Assembly: GCA_946800325.1 (NCBI GenBank) | Contig: OX326958.1 | Span: 15,156,992-15,220,991, forward strand | DNA from: Luzula sylvatica | Lineage: Eukaryota; Streptophyta; Magnoliopsida; Poales; Juncaceae | Reading direction: 5' to 3' | Length of the DNA: 64,000 bases | Part shown: piece after piece, positions 36,305 through 50,632 of the stretch | Position numbering within the stretch: the first letter of the stretch is position 1 | Layout: every line of letters begins with the position of its first letter | Program-made: the position numbers and the translations under genes | The notes under the pieces: generated by a model | The model's input: the letters and a program-made list of their open reading frames with translations, nothing else | The model's database searches: none | What the model was told of the DNA's origin: nothing

Positions 36305-38040
36305 GAATCGTATCTTTTACCACATAACATTTCACCGAAATTTACAAACACTAAGAAAGTTTGTTTTTCGATTCAAAACAATCTGTTTATGCTATGGGGA
36401 GTTCAAATAACGTATTTTGAGATCATTTGAATCGTATCTTTTACTACATAACATTTCACCAAAATTTACAAACACTAAGAAAGTTTGTTTTTCGATTCAA
36501 AACAATTTGTTTATGCTTTGGGGAGTTCAAATAACGTATTTTGAGATCATTTGAATCGTATCTTTTACTACATAACATTTCACCAAAATTTACAAACACT
36601 AAGAAAGTTTGTTTTTCGATTCAAAACAATATGTTTATGCTTTGGGGAGTTCAAATAATGTATTTTGAGATCATTTGAATCGTATCTTTTACCACATAAC
36701 ATTTCACCGAAATTTACAAACACTAAGAAAGTTTGTTTTTCGATTCAAAACAATCTGTTTATGCTATGGGGAGTTCAAATAACGTATTTTGAGATCATTT
36801 GAATCGTATCTTTTACCACATAACATTTCACCACAATTTACAAACACTGAGACAGTTTCTTTTTCGATTCAAAACAATCTGTTTATGCTTCGGGGAGTTG
36901 AAATAACGTATTTTTAGATCATTTGAATCGTATCTTTTACCACATAACATTTCACCAAAATTTACAAACACTAAGAAAGTTTGTTTTTCGATTCAAAACA
37001 ATTTGTTTATGCTTTGGGGAGTTCAAATAACGTATTTTGAGATCATTTGAATCGTATCTTTTACCACATAACATTTCACCAAAATTTACAAACACTAAGA
37101 AAGTTTGTTTTTCGATTCAAAAAAATCTGTTTATGCTTTGGGGAGTTCAAATAATGTATTTTGAGATCATTTGAATCGTATCTTTTACCACATAACATTT
37201 CACCAAAATTTACAAACACTAAGAAAGTTTATTTTTCGATTCAAAACAATTTGTTTATGCTTTGGGGAGTTCAAATAACGTATTTTTAGATCATTTGAAA
37301 CGTATCTTTTACCGCATAACATTTCACCAAAATTTACAAAAACTAAGAAAGTTTGTTTTTCGATTCAAAACAATTTGTTTATGCTTTGGGGAGTTTAAAT
37401 AACGTATTTTGAGATCATTTGAATCGTATCTTTTTCTACATAACATTTCACCAAAATTTACAAACACTAAGAAAGTTTGTTTTTCGATTCAAAACAATCT
37501 GTTCATGATTTGGGGAGTTCAAATAATGTATTTTGAGATCATTTGAATCGTATCTTTTACCACATAACATTTCACCAAAATTTACAAACACTAAGAAAGT
37601 TTGTTTTTCGATTCAAAACAATCGGTTTATGCTTTGGGGAGTTCAAATAACGTATTTTGAGATCATTTGAATCGTATCTTTTACCACATAACATTTCACC
37701 GAAATTTACAAACACTAAGAAAGTTTGTTTTTCGATTCAAAACAATCTGTTTATGCTTTGGGGAGTTCAAATAACGTATTTTGAGATCATTTGAATCGTA
37801 TCTTTTACCACATAACATTTCACCAAAATTTACAAACACTAAGACAGTTTGTTTTTCGATTCAAAACAATTTGTTTATGCTTTGGGGAGTTCAAATAACG
37901 TATTTATAGATCATTCTAATCGTATCTTTTACCACATAACATTTCACCAAAATTTACAAACACTAAGACAGTTTGTTTTTCGATTCAAAACAATTTGTTT
38001 ATGCTTTGGGGAGTTCAAATAACGTATTTATAGATCATTC
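36305..38040 (+). repeat. Family 2 mosaic segment with an undeleted relative of the 119-bp monomer
   Basis: Contains TTCGGGGAGTTG at 36884 (with the private GACAGTTTC), GAAACG/CGCATAAC at about 37299, and GAGTTTAAATAACG at about 37391 followed by a TTTTTCTACATAAC and TTCATGATTTGG monomer at 37421-37544 that still has the full TTTTGAGATCATTTG (124 bp). It is followed by a CAATCGG monomer, not by the AAATTTTG monomer that follows the 119-bp copies. Confidence 0.8.
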
Positions 38041-38784
38041 GAATCGTATCTTTTACCACATAACATTTCACCAAAAGTTACAAACACTAAGAAAGTTTGT
38101 TTTTCGATTCAAAACAATCTGTTAATGCTTTGGGGAGTTGAAATAACGTATTTTGAGATCATTTGAATCGTATCTTTTACTACATAACATTTCACCAAAA
38201 TTTACAAACACTAAGAAATTTTGTTTTTCGATTCAAAACAATCTGTTTATGCTTTGGGGAGTTCAAATAACGTATTTTGAGATCATTTGAATCGTATCTT
38301 TTACCACAAAACATTTCACCAAAATTAACAAACACTAAGAAAGTTTGTTTTTCGATTCAAAACAATCGGTTTATGCATTGGGGAGTTCAAATAACGTATT
38401 TTGAGATCATTTGAATCGTATCTTTTACCACATAACATTTCACCGAAATTTACAAACACTAAGAAAGTTTGTTTTTCGATTCAAAACAATCTGTTTATGC
38501 TTTGGGGAGTTCAAATAACGTATTTTGAGATCATTTGAATCGTATCTTTTACTACATAACATTTCACCAAAATTTACAAACACTAAGAAAGTTTGTTTTT
38601 CGATTCAAAACAATTTGTTTATGCTTTGGGGAGTTCAAATAACGTATTTTGAGATCATTTGAATCGTATCTTTTACTACATAACATTTCACCAAAATTTA
38701 CAAACACTAAGAAAGTTTGTTTTTCGATTCAAAACAATATGTTTATGCTTTGGGGAGTTCAAATAATGTATTTTGAGATCATTT
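38041..38784 (+). repeat. Six-monomer tandem duplication, copy 1
   Basis: A 744-bp unit: ACCAAAAGTTACAAAC with CTGTTAATGC, then AAATTTTG, then CACAAAACATTT with ATTAACAAAC and CAATCGG, then CCGAAATTT, then two TTTTACTAC monomers (CAATTTG and CAATATG). AAAAGTTACAAAC is rare in the window outside the two copies. It differs from copy 2 by GCATTGGGG versus GCTTTGGGG at about 38376. Confidence 0.85.
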
Positions 38785-39528
38785 GAATCATATCTTTTAC
38801 CACATAACATTTCACCAAAAGTTACAAACACTAAGAAAGTTTGTTTTTCGATTCAAAACAATCTGTTAATGCTTTGGGGAGTTGAAATAACGTATTTTGA
38901 GATCATTTGAATCGTATCTTTTACTACATAACATTTCACCAAAATTTACAAACACTAAGAAATTTTGTTTTTCGATTCAAAACAATCTGTTTATGCTTTG
39001 GGGAGTTCAAATAACGTATTTTGAGATCATTTGAATCGTATCTTTTACCACAAAACATTTCACCAAAATTAACAAACACTAAGAAAGTTTGTTTTTCGAT
39101 TCAAAACAATCGGTTTATGCTTTGGGGAGTTCAAATAACGTATTTTGAGATCATTTGAATCGTATCTTTTACCACATAACATTTCACCGAAATTTACAAA
39201 CACTAAGAAAGTTTGTTTTTCGATTCAAAACAATCTGTTTATGCTTTGGGGAGTTCAAATAACGTATTTTGAGATCATTTGAATCGTATCTTTTACTACA
39301 TAACATTTCACCAAAATTTACAAACACTAAGAAAGTTTGTTTTTCGATTCAAAACAATTTGTTTATGCTTTGGGGAGTTCAAATAACGTATTTTGAGATC
39401 ATTTGAATCGTATCTTTTACTACATAACATTTCACCAAAATTTACAAACACTAAGAAAGTTTGTTTTTCGATTCAAAACAATATGTTTATGCTTTGGGGA
39501 GTTCAAATAATGTATTTTGAGATCATTT
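38785..39528 (+). repeat. Six-monomer tandem duplication, copy 2
   Basis: Directly follows copy 1 with the same six-monomer order. Its first monomer has GAATCATATC, a CpG-to-CpA change, where copy 1 has GAATCGTATC. Downstream the array continues with CCGAAATTT and GCTATGG monomers instead of a third copy. Confidence 0.85.
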
Positions 39529-42500
39529 GAATCGTATCTTTTACCACATAACATTTCACCGAAATTTACAAACACTAAGAAAGTTTGTTTTTCGATTCAA
39601 AACAATCTGTTTATGCTATGGGGAGTTCAAATAACGTATTTTGAGATCATTTGAATCGTATCTTTTACCACATAACATTTCACCACAATTTACAAACACT
39701 GAGACAGTTTGTTTTTCGATTCAAAACAATCTGTTTATGCTTCGGGGAGTTCAAATAACGTATTTTGAGATCATTTGAATCGTATCTTTTACCACATAAC
39801 ATTTCACCAAAATTTACAAACACTGAGAAAGTTTGTTTTTCGATTCAAAACAATTTGTTTATGCTTTGGGGAGTTCAAATAACGTATTTTGAGATCATTT
39901 GAATCGTATCTTTTACCACATAACATTTCACCAAAATTTACAAACACTAAGAAAGTTTGTTTTTCGATTCAAAAAAATCTGTTTATGCTTTGGGGAGTTC
40001 AAATAATGTATTTTGAGATCATTTGAATCGTATCTTTTACCACATAACATTTCACCAAAATTTACAAACACTAAGAAAGTTTATTTTTCGATTCAAAACA
40101 ATTTGTTTATGCTTTGGGGAGTTCAAATAACGTCTTTTTAGATCATTTGAAATGTATCTTTTACCGCATAACATTTCACCAAAATTTACAAATACTAAGA
40201 AAGTTTGTTTTTCGATTCAAAACAATTTATTTATGCTTTGGGGAGTTTTAATAACGTATTTTGAGATCATTTGAATCGTATCTTTTTCTACATAACATTT
40301 CACCAAAATTTACAAACACTAAGAAAGTTTGTTTTTCGATTCAAAACAATCTGTTCATGATTTGGGGAGTTCAAATAATGTATTTTGAGATCATTTGAAT
40401 CGTATCTTTTACCACATAACATTTCACCAAAATTTACAAACACTAAGAAAGTTTGTTTTTCGATTCAAAACAATCGGTTTATGCTTTGGGGAGTTCAAAT
40501 AACGTATTTTGAGATCATTTGAATCGTATCTTTTACCACATAACATTTCACCGAAATTTACAAACACTAAGAAAGTTTGTTTTTCGATTCAAAACAATCT
40601 GTTTATGCTTTGGGGAGTTCAAATAACGTATTTTGAGATCATTTGAATCGTATCTTTTACCACAAAACATTTCACCAAAATTAACAAACACTAAGAAAGT
40701 TTGTTTTTCGATTCAAAACAATCGGTTTATGCTTTGGGGAGTTCAAATAACGTATTTTGAGATCATTTGAATCGTATCTTTTACCACATAACATTTCACC
40801 GAAATTTACAAACACTAAGAAAGTTTGTTTTTCGATTCAAAACAATCTGTTTATGCTTTGGGGAGTTCAAATAACGTATTTTGAGATCATTTGAATCGTA
40901 TCTTTTACTACATAACATTTCACCAAAATTTACAAACACTAAGAAAGTTTGTTTTTCGATTCAAAACAATTTGTTTATGCATTCGGGAGTTCAAATAACG
41001 TATTTTGAGATCATTTGAATCGTATCTTTTACCACATAACATTTCACCAAAATTTACAAACACTAAGAAAGTTTGTTTTTCGATTCAAAACAATATGTTT
41101 ATGCTTTGGGGAGTTCAAATAATGTATTTTGAGATCATTTGAATCGTATCTTTTACCACATAACATTTCACTGAAATTTACAAACACTAAGAAAGTTTGT
41201 TTTTCGATTCAAAACAATCTGTTTATGCTATGGGGAGTTCAAATAACGTATTTTGAGATCATTTGAATCGTATCTTTTACCACATAACATTTCACCACAA
41301 TTTACAAACACTGAGACAGTTTGTTTTTCGATTCAAAACAATCTGTTTATGCTTCGGGGAGTTGAAATAACGTATTTTTAGATCATTTGAATCGTATCTT
41401 TTACCACATAACATTTCACCAAAATTTACAAACACTAAGAAAGTTTGTTTTTCGATTCAAAACAATTTGTTTATGCTTTGGGGAGTTCAAATAACGTATT
41501 TTGAGATCACTTGACTCGTATCTTTTACCACATAACATTTCACCAAAATTTACAAACACTAAGAAAGTTTGTTTTTCGATTCAAAAAAATCTGTTTATGC
41601 TTTGGGGAGTTCAAATAATGTATTTTGAGATCATTTGAATCGTATCTTTTACCACATAACATTTCACCAAAATTTACAAACACTAAGAAAGTTTGTTTTT
41701 CGATTCAAAACAATTTGTTTATGCTTTGGGGAGTTTAAATAACGTATTGTGAGATCATTTGAATCGTATCTTTTTCTACATAACATTTCACCAAAATTTA
41801 CAAACACTAAGAAAGTTTGTTTTTCGATTCAAAACAATCTGTTCATGATTTGGGGAGTTCAAATAATGTATTTTGATTTGAATCGTATCTTTTACCACAT
41901 AACATTTCACCAAAATTTACAAACACTAAGAAATTTTGTTTTTCGATTCAAAACAATCTGTTTATGCTTTGGGGAGTTCAAATAACGTATTTTGAGATCA
42001 TTTGAATCGTATCTTTTACCACATAACATTTCACCAAAATTTACAAACACTAAGACAGTTTGTTTTTCGATTCAAAACAATTTGTTTATGCTTTGGGGAG
42101 TTCAAATAACGTATTTATAGATCATTCGAATCGTATCTTTTACCACATAACATTTCACCAAAATTTACAAACACTAAGAAAGTTTGTTTTTCGATTCAAA
42201 ACAATCTGTTAATGCTTTGGGGAGTTGAAATAACGTATTTTGAGATCATTTGAATCGTATCTTTTACTACATAACATTTCACCAAAATTTACAAACACTA
42301 AGAAGGTTTGTTTTTCGATTCAAAACAATCTGTTTATGCTTTGGGGAGTTCAAATAACGTATTTTGAGATCATTTGAATCGTATCTTTTACCACATAACA
42401 TTTCACCAAAATTTACAAACACTAAGAAAGTTTGTTTTTCGATTCAAAACAATTTGTTTATGCTTTCGGGAGTTCAAATAACGTATTTTGAGATCATTTG

Positions 42501-42830
42501 AATCGTATCTTTTACTACATAACATTTCACCAAAATTTACAAACACTAAGAAAGTTTGTTTTTCGATTCAAAACAATATGTTTATGCTTTGGGGAGTTCA
42601 AATAATGTATTTTGAGATCATTTGAATCGTATCTTTTACCACATAACATTTCACCGAAATTTACAAACACTAAGAAAGTTTATTTTTCGATTCAAAACAA
42701 TATGTTTATGCTATGGGGAGTTCAAATAACGTATTTTGAGATCATTTGAATCGTATCTTTTACCACATAACATTTCACCACAATTTACAAACACTGAGAC
42801 AGTTTGTTTTTCGATTCAAAACAATCTGTT
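39529..42830 (+). repeat. Family 2 mosaic leading into the 24-monomer repeat
   Basis: TTCGGGGAGTT lies at 39736, 41348 and 42831. The segment contains GAAATGTATC with CGCATAAC at about 40150, a tandem pair of CACAAAAC/CAATCGG strings, TGCATTCGGGAG at about 40980, and GATCACTTGACTCG at about 41505, which returns 1483 bp later (12 monomers less 5 bp) and marks the units below. Confidence 0.78.
41637..41760 (+). repeat. Fused monomer from unequal exchange
   Basis: The left half (GAATCG, ACCACATAAC, CACTAAG) matches the monomer type found at 43120-43243, and the right half (AAGTTTG, CAATTTG, GAGTTTAAATAACG) matches the next type, found at 43244-43367. The GAAACG/CGCATAAC signature between them is missing. 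The neighbours on both sides are those expected for the two-monomer arrangement. It also has a private ATTGTGAG. The 119-bp monomer follows at 41761. Confidence 0.78.
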
Positions 42831-45801
42831 TATGCTTCGGGGAGTTGAAATAACGTATTTTTAGATCATTTGAATCGTATCTTTTACCACATAACATTTC
42901 ACCAAAATTTACAAACACTAAGAAAGTTTGTTTTTCGATTCAAAACAATTTGTTTATGCTTTGGGGAGTTCAAATAACGTATTTTGAGATCACTTGACTC
43001 GTATCTTTTACCACATAACATTTCACCAAAATTTACAAACACTAAGAAAGTTTGTTTTTCGATTCAAAAAAATCTGTTTATGCTTTGGGGAGTTCAAATA
43101 ATGTATTTTGAGATCATTTGAATCGTATCTTTTACCACATAACATTTCACCAAAATTTACAAACACTAAGAAAGTTTATTTTTCGATTCAAAACAATTTG
43201 TTTATGCTTTGGGGAGTTCAAATAACGTATTTTTAGATCATTTGAAACGTATCTTTTACCGCATAACATTTCACCAAAATTTACAAAAACTAAGAAAGTT
43301 TGTTTTTCGATTCAAAACAATTTGTTTATGCTTTGGGGAGTTTAAATAACGTATTTTGAGATCATTTGAATCGTATCTTTTTCTACATAACATTTCACCA
43401 AAATTTACAAACACTAAGAAAGTTTGTTTTTCGATTCAAAACAATCTGTTCATGATTTGGGGAGTTCAAATAATGTATTTTGATTTGAATCGTATCTTTT
43501 ACCACATAACATTTCACCAAAATTTACAAACACTAAGAAATTTTGTTTTTCGATTCAAAACAATCTGTTTATGCTTTGGGGAGTTCAAATAACGTATTTT
43601 GAGATCATTTGAATCGTATCTTTTACCACATAACATTTCACCAAAATTTACAAACACTAAGACAGTTTGTTTTTCGATTCAAAACAATTTGTTTATGCTT
43701 TGGGGAGTTCAAATAACGTATTTATAGATCATTCGAATCGTATCTTTTACCACATAACATTTCACCAAAATTTACAAACACTAAGAAAGTTTGTTTTTCG
43801 ATTCAAAACAATCTGTTAATGCTTTGGGGAGTTGAAATAACGTATTTTGAGATCATTTGAATCGTATCTTTTACTACATAACATTTCACCAAAATTTACA
43901 AACACTAAGAAAGTTTGTTTTTCGATTCAAAACAATCTGTTTATGCTTTGGGGAGTTCAAATAACGTATTTTGAGATCATTTGAATCGTATCTTTTACCA
44001 CATAACATTTCACCAAAATTTACAAACACTAAGAAATTTTGTTTTTCGATTCAAAACATTCTGTTTATGCTTTGGGGAGTTCAAATAACGTATTTTGAGA
44101 TCATTTGAATCGTATCTTTTACCACAAAACATTTCACCAAAATTAACAAACACTAAGAAAGTTTGTTTTTCGATTCAAAACAATCGGTTTATGCTTTGGG
44201 GAGTTCAAATAACGTATTTTGAGATCATTTGAATCGTATCTTTTACCACATAACATTTCACCGAAATTTACAAACACTAAGAAAGTTTGTTTTTCGATTC
44301 AAAACAATCTGTTTATGCTTTGGGGAGTTCAAATAACGTATTTTGAGATCATTTGAATCGTATCTTTTACTACATAACATTTCACCAAAATTTACAAACA
44401 CTAAGAAAGTTTGTTTTTCGATTCAAAACAATTTGTTTATGCTTTGGGGAGTTCAAATAACGTATTTTGAGATCATTTGAATCGTATCTTTTACTACATA
44501 ACATTTCACCAAAATTTACAAACACTAAGAAAGTTTGTTTTTCGATTCAAAACAATCTGTTTATGCTATGGGGAGTTCAAATAACGTATTTTGAGATCAT
44601 TTGAATCGTATATTTTACCACATAACATTTCACCACAATTTACAAACACTGAGACAGTTTGTTTTTCGATTCAAAACAATCTGTTTATGCTTCGGGGAGT
44701 TGAAATAACGTATTTTTAGATCATTTGAATCGTATCTTTTACCACATAACATTTCACCAAAATTTACAAACACTAAGAAAGTTTGTTTTTCGATTCAAAA
44801 CAATTTGTTTATGCTTTGGGGAGTTCAAATAACGTATTTTGAGATCATTTGAATCGTATCTTTTACCACATAACATTTCACCAAAATTTACAAACACTAA
44901 GAAAGTTTGTTTTTCGATTCAAAAAAATCTGTTTATGCTTTGGGGAGTTCAAATAATGTATTTTGAGATCATTTGAATCGTATCTTTTACCACATAACAT
45001 TTCACCAAAATTTACAAACACTAAGAAAGTTTGTTTTTCGATTCAAAACAATCGGTTTATGCTTTGGGGAGTTCAAATAACGTATTTTGAGATCATTTGA
45101 ATCGTATCTTTTACAACATAACATTTCACCGAAATTTACAAACACTAAGAAAGTTTGTTTTTCGATTCAAAACAATCTGTTTATGCTTTGGGGAGTTCAA
45201 ATAACGTATTTTGAGATCATTTGAATCGTATCTTTTACCACAAAACATTTCACCAAAATTAACAAACACTAAGAAAGTTTGTTTTTCGATTCAAAACAAT
45301 CGGTTTATGCTTTGGGGAGTTCAAATAACGTATTTTGAGATCATTTGAATCGTATCTTTTACCACATAACATTTCACCGAAATTTACAAACACTAAGAAA
45401 GTTTGTTTTTCGATTCAAAACAATCTGTTTATGCTTTGGGGAGTTCAAATAACGTATTTTGAGATCATTTGAATCGTATCTTTTACTACATAACATTTCA
45501 CCAAAATTTACAAACACTAAGAAAGTTTGTTTTTCGATTCAAAACAATTTGTTTATGCTTTGGGGAGTTCAAATAACGTATTTTGAGATCATTTGAATCG
45601 TATCTTTTACTACATAACATTTCACCAAAATTTACAAACACTAAGAAAGTTTGTTTTTCGATTCAAAACAATCTGTTTATGCTATGGGGAGTTCAAATAA
45701 CGTATTTTGAGATCATTTGAATCGTATATTTTACCACATAACATTTCACCACAATTTACAAACACTGAGACAGTTTGTTTTTCGATTCAAAACAATCTGT
45801 T
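42831..45801 (+). repeat. 24-monomer higher-order unit (15+9), copy 1
   Basis: A 2971-bp unit split by TTCGGGGAGTTG markers at 42831, 44686 and 45802 into a 15-monomer module A (1855 bp, containing the 119-bp monomer) and a 9-monomer module B (1116 bp). Module A carries GATCACTTGACTCG, CAAAAAAATCTG, GAAACG/CGCATAAC, GAGTTTAAATAACG, TATAGATCATTCG, CTGTTAATGC, and AAATTTTG with ACATTCTG. Module B carries CAAAAAAATCTG, CAATCGG, TTTTACAACATAAC with CCGAAATTT, CACAAAACATTT, and GCTATGG with GTATATTTTACC. Confidence 0.9.
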
Positions 45802-48772
45802 TATGCTTCGGGGAGTTGAAATAACGTATTTTTAGATCATTTGAATCGTATCTTTTACCACATAACATTTCACCAAAATTTACAAACACTAAGAAAGTTT
45901 GTTTTTCGATTCAAAACAATTTGTTTATGCTTTGGGGAGTTCAAATAACGTATTTTGAGATCACTTGACTCGTATCTTTTACCACATAACATTTCACCAA
46001 AATTTACAAACACTAAGAAAGTTTGTTTTTCGATTCAAAAAAATCTGTTTATGCTTTGGGGAGTTCAAATAATGTATTTTGAGATCATTTGAATCGTATC
46101 TTTTACCACATAACATTTCACCAAAATTTACAAACACTAAGAAAGTTTATTTTTCGATTCAAAACAATTTGTTTATGCTTTGGGGAGTTCAAATAACGTA
46201 TTTTTAGATCATTTGAAACGTATCTTTTACCGCATAACATTTCACCAAAATTTACAAAAACTAAGAAAGTTTGTTTTTCGATTCAAAACAATTTGTTTAT
46301 GCTTTGGGGAGTTTAAATAACGTATTTTGAGATCATTTGAATCGTATCTTTTTCTACATAACATTTCACCAAAATTTACAAACACTAAGAAAGTTTGTTT
46401 TTCGATTCAAAACAATCTGTTCATGATTTGGGGAGTTCAAATAATGTATTTTGATTTGAATCGTATCTTTTACCACATAACATTTCACCAAAATTTACAA
46501 ACACTAAGAAATTTTGTTTTTCGATTCAAAACAATCTGTTTATGCTTTGGGGAGTTCAAATAACGTATTTTGAGATCATTTGAATCGTATCTTTTACCAC
46601 ATAACATTTCACCAAAATTTACAAACACTAAGACAGTTTGTTTTTCGATTCAAAACAATTTGTTTATGCTTTGGGGAGTTCAAATAACGTATTTATAGAT
46701 CATTCGAATCGTATCTTTTACCACATAACATTTCACCAAAATTTACAAACACTAAGAAAGTTTGTTTTTCGATTCAAAACAATCTGTTAATGCTTTGGGG
46801 AGTTGAAATAACGTATTTTGAGATCATTTGAATCGTATCTTTTACTACATAACATTTCACCAAAATTTACAAACACTAAGAAAGTTTGTTTTTCGATTCA
46901 AAACAATCTGTTTATGCTTTGGGGAGTTCAAATAACGTATTTTGAGATCATTTGAATCGTATCTTTTACCACATAACATTTCACCAAAATTTACAAACAC
47001 TAAGAAATTTTGTTTTTCGATTCAAAACATTCTGTTTATGCTTTGGGGAGTTCAAATAACGTATTTTGAGATCATTTGAATCGTATCTTTTACCACAAAA
47101 CATTTCACCAAAATTAACAAACACTAAGAAAGTTTGTTTTTCGATTCAAAACAATCGGTTTATGCTTTGGGGAGTTCAAATAACGTATTTTGAGATCATT
47201 TGAATCGTATCTTTTACCACATAACATTTCACCGAAATTTACAAACACTAAGAAAGTTTGTTTTTCGATTCAAAACAATCTGTTTATGCTTTGGGGAGTT
47301 CAAATAACGTATTTTGAGATCATTTGAATCGTATCTTTTACTACATAACATTTCACCAAAATTTACAAACACTAAGAAAGTTTGTTTTTCGATTCAAAAC
47401 AATTTGTTTATGCTTTGGGGAGTTCAAATAACGTATTTTGAGATCATTTGAATCGTATCTTTTACTACATAACATTTCACCAAAATTTACAAACACTAAG
47501 AAAGTTTGTTTTTCGATTCAAAACAATCTGTTTATGCTATGGGGAGTTCAAATAACGTATTTTGAGATCATTTGAATCGTATATTTTACCACATAACATT
47601 TCACCACAATTTACAAACACTGAGACAGTTTGTTTTTCGATTCAAAACAATCTGTTTATGCTTCGGGGAGTTGAAATAACGTATTTTTAGATCATTTGAA
47701 TCGTATCTTTTACCACATAACATTTCACCAAAATTTACAAACACTAAGAAAGTTTGTTTTTCGATTCAAAACAATTTGTTTATGCTTTGGGGAGTTCAAA
47801 TAACGTATTTTGAGATCATTTGAATCGTATCTTTTACCACATAACATTTCACCAAAATTTACAAACACTAAGAAAGTTTGTTTTTCGATTCAAAAAAATC
47901 TGTTTATGCTTTGGGGAGTTCAAATAATGTATTTTGAGATCATTTGAATCGTATCTTTTACCACATAACATTTCACCAAAATTTACAAACACTAAGAAAG
48001 TTTGTTTTTCGATTCAAAACAATCGGTTTATGCTTTGGGGAGTTCAAATAACGTATTTTGAGATCATTTGAATCGTATCTTTTACAACATAACATTTCAC
48101 CGAAATTTACAAACACTAAGAAAGTTTGTTTTTCGATTCAAAACAATCTGTTTATGCTTTGGGGAGTTCAAATAACGTATTTTGAGATCATTTGAATCGT
48201 ATCTTTTACCACAAAACATTTCACCAAAATTAACAAACACTAAGAAAGTTTGTTTTTCGATTCAAAACAATCGGTTTATGCTTTGGGGAGTTCAAATAAC
48301 GTATTTTGAGATCATTTGAATCGTATCTTTTACCACATAACATTTCACCGAAATTTACAAACACTAAGAAAGTTTGTTTTTCGATTCAAAACAATCTGTT
48401 TATGCTTTGGGGAGTTCAAATAACGTATTTTGAGATCATTTGAATCGTATCTTTTACTACATAACATTTCACCAAAATTTACAAACACTAAGAAAGTTTG
48501 TTTTTCGATTCAAAACAATTTGTTTATGCTTTGGGGAGTTCAAATAACGTATTTTGAGATCATTTGAATCGTATCTTTTACTACATAACATTTCACCAAA
48601 ATTTACAAACACTAAGAAAGTTTGTTTTTCGATTCAAAACAATCTGTTTATGCTATGGGGAGTTCAAATAACGTATTTTGAGATCATTTGAATCGTATAT
48701 TTTACCACATAACATTTCACCACAATTTACAAACACTGAGACAGTTTGTTTTTCGATTCAAAACAATCTGTT
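45802..48772 (+). repeat. 24-monomer higher-order unit (15+9), copy 2
   Basis: Directly follows copy 1 with the same length, 2971 bp. All private markers I checked match at that offset: CACTTGACTCG (42994 and 45965), the 119-bp monomer, ACATTCTG (44058 and 47029), GTATATTTTACC (44610 and 47581) and TTTTACAACATAAC (45112 and 48083). I saw no difference at the sites compared, so this is among the most recent large duplications in the window. Confidence 0.9.
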
Positions 48773-50632
48773 TATGCTTCGGGGAGTTGAAATAACGTAT
48801 TTTTAGATCATTTGAATCGTATCTTTTACCACATAACATTTCACCAAAATTTACAAACACTAAGAAAGTTTGTTTTTCGATTCAAAACAATTTGTTTATG
48901 CTTTGGGGAGTTCAAATAACGTATTTTGAGATCATTTGAATCGTATCTTTTACCACATAACATTTCACCAAAATTTACAAACACTAAGAAAGTTTGTTTT
49001 TCGATTCAAAAAAATCTGTTTATGCTTTGGGGAGTTCAAATAATGTATTTTGAGATCATTTGAATCGTATCTTTTACCACATAACATTTCACCAAAATTT
49101 ACAAACACTAAGAAAGTTTGTTTTTCGATTCAAAACAATCGGTTTATGCTTTGGGGAGTTCAAATAACGTATTTTGAGATCATTTGAATCGTATCTTTTA
49201 CAACATAACATTTCACCGAAATTTACAAACACTAAGAAAGTTTGTTTTTCGATTCAAAACAATCTGTTTATGCTTTGGGGAGTTCAAATAACGTATTTTG
49301 AGATCATTTGAATCGTATCTTTTACCACAAAACATTTCACCAAAATTAACAAACACTAAGAAAGTTTGTTTTTCGATTCAAAACAATCGGTTTATGCTTT
49401 GGGGAGTTCAAATAACGTATTTTGAGATCATTTGAATCGTATCTTTTACCACATAACATTTCACCGAAATTTACAAACACTAAGAAAGTTTGTTTTTCGA
49501 TTCAAAACAATCTGTTTATGCTTTGGGGAGTTCAAATAACGTATTTTGAGATCATTTGAATCGTATCTTTTACTACATAACATTTCACCAAAATTTACAA
49601 ACACTAAGAAAGTTTGTTTTTCGAATCAAAACAATTTGTTTATGCTTTGGGGAGTTCAAATAACGTATTTTGAGATCATTTGAATCGTATCTTTTACTAC
49701 ATAACATTTCACCAAAATTTACAAACACTAAGAAAGTTTGTTTTTCGATTCAAAACAATATGTTTATGCTTTGGGGAGTTCAAATAATGTATTTTGAGAT
49801 CATTTGAATCGTATCTTTTACCACATAACATTTCACCGAAATTTACAAACACTAAGAAAGTTTGTTTTTCGATTCAAAACAATCTGTTTATGCTATGGGG
49901 AGTTCAAATAACGTATTTTGAGATCATTTGAATCGTATCTTTTACCACATAACATTTCACCACAATTTACAAACACTGAGACCGTTTGTTTTTCGATTCA
50001 AAACAATCTGTTTATGCTTCGGGGAGTTGAAATAACGTATTTTTAGATCATTTGAATCGTATCTTTTACCACATAATATTTCACCAAAATTTACAAACAC
50101 TAAGAAAGTTTGTTTTTCGATTCAAAACAATTTGTTTATGCTTTGGGGAGTTCAAATAACGTATTTTGAGATCATTTGAATCGTATCTTTTACCACATAA
50201 CATTTCACCAAAATTTACAAACACTAAGAAAGTTTGTTTTTCGATTCAAAACAATTTGTTTATGCTTTGGGGAGTTTTAATAACGTATTTTGAGATCATT
50301 TGAATCGTATCTTTTACTACATAACATTTCACCAAAATTTACAAACACTAAGAAAGTTTGTTTTTCGATTCAAAACAATATGTTTATGCTTTGGGGAGTT
50401 CAAATAATGTATTTTGAGATCATTTGAATCGTATCTTTTACCACATAACATTTCACCGAAATTTACAAACACTAAGAAAGTTTATTTTTCGATTCAAAAC
50501 AATATGTTTATGCTATGGGGAGTTCAAATAACGTATTTTGAGATCATTTGAATCGTATCTTTTACCACATAACATTTCACCACAATTTACAAACACTGAG
50601 ACAGTTTGTTTTTCGATTCAAAACAATCTGTT
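48773..50632 (+). repeat. Extra module B derivative (10 monomers) and a 5-monomer remnant
   Basis: 48773 to about 49740 repeats module B a second time in a row, with no module A between. One added CAATATG monomer makes it 10 long, and TCGAATCAAAAC at about 49623 and GAGACCGTTTG at about 49978 are new. A 5-monomer remnant (50013-50632) leads to the next module A. TCGAATCAAAAC and GAGACCG recur 3715 bp later at about 53338 and 53693, so the whole derivative was copied again. Confidence 0.82.
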
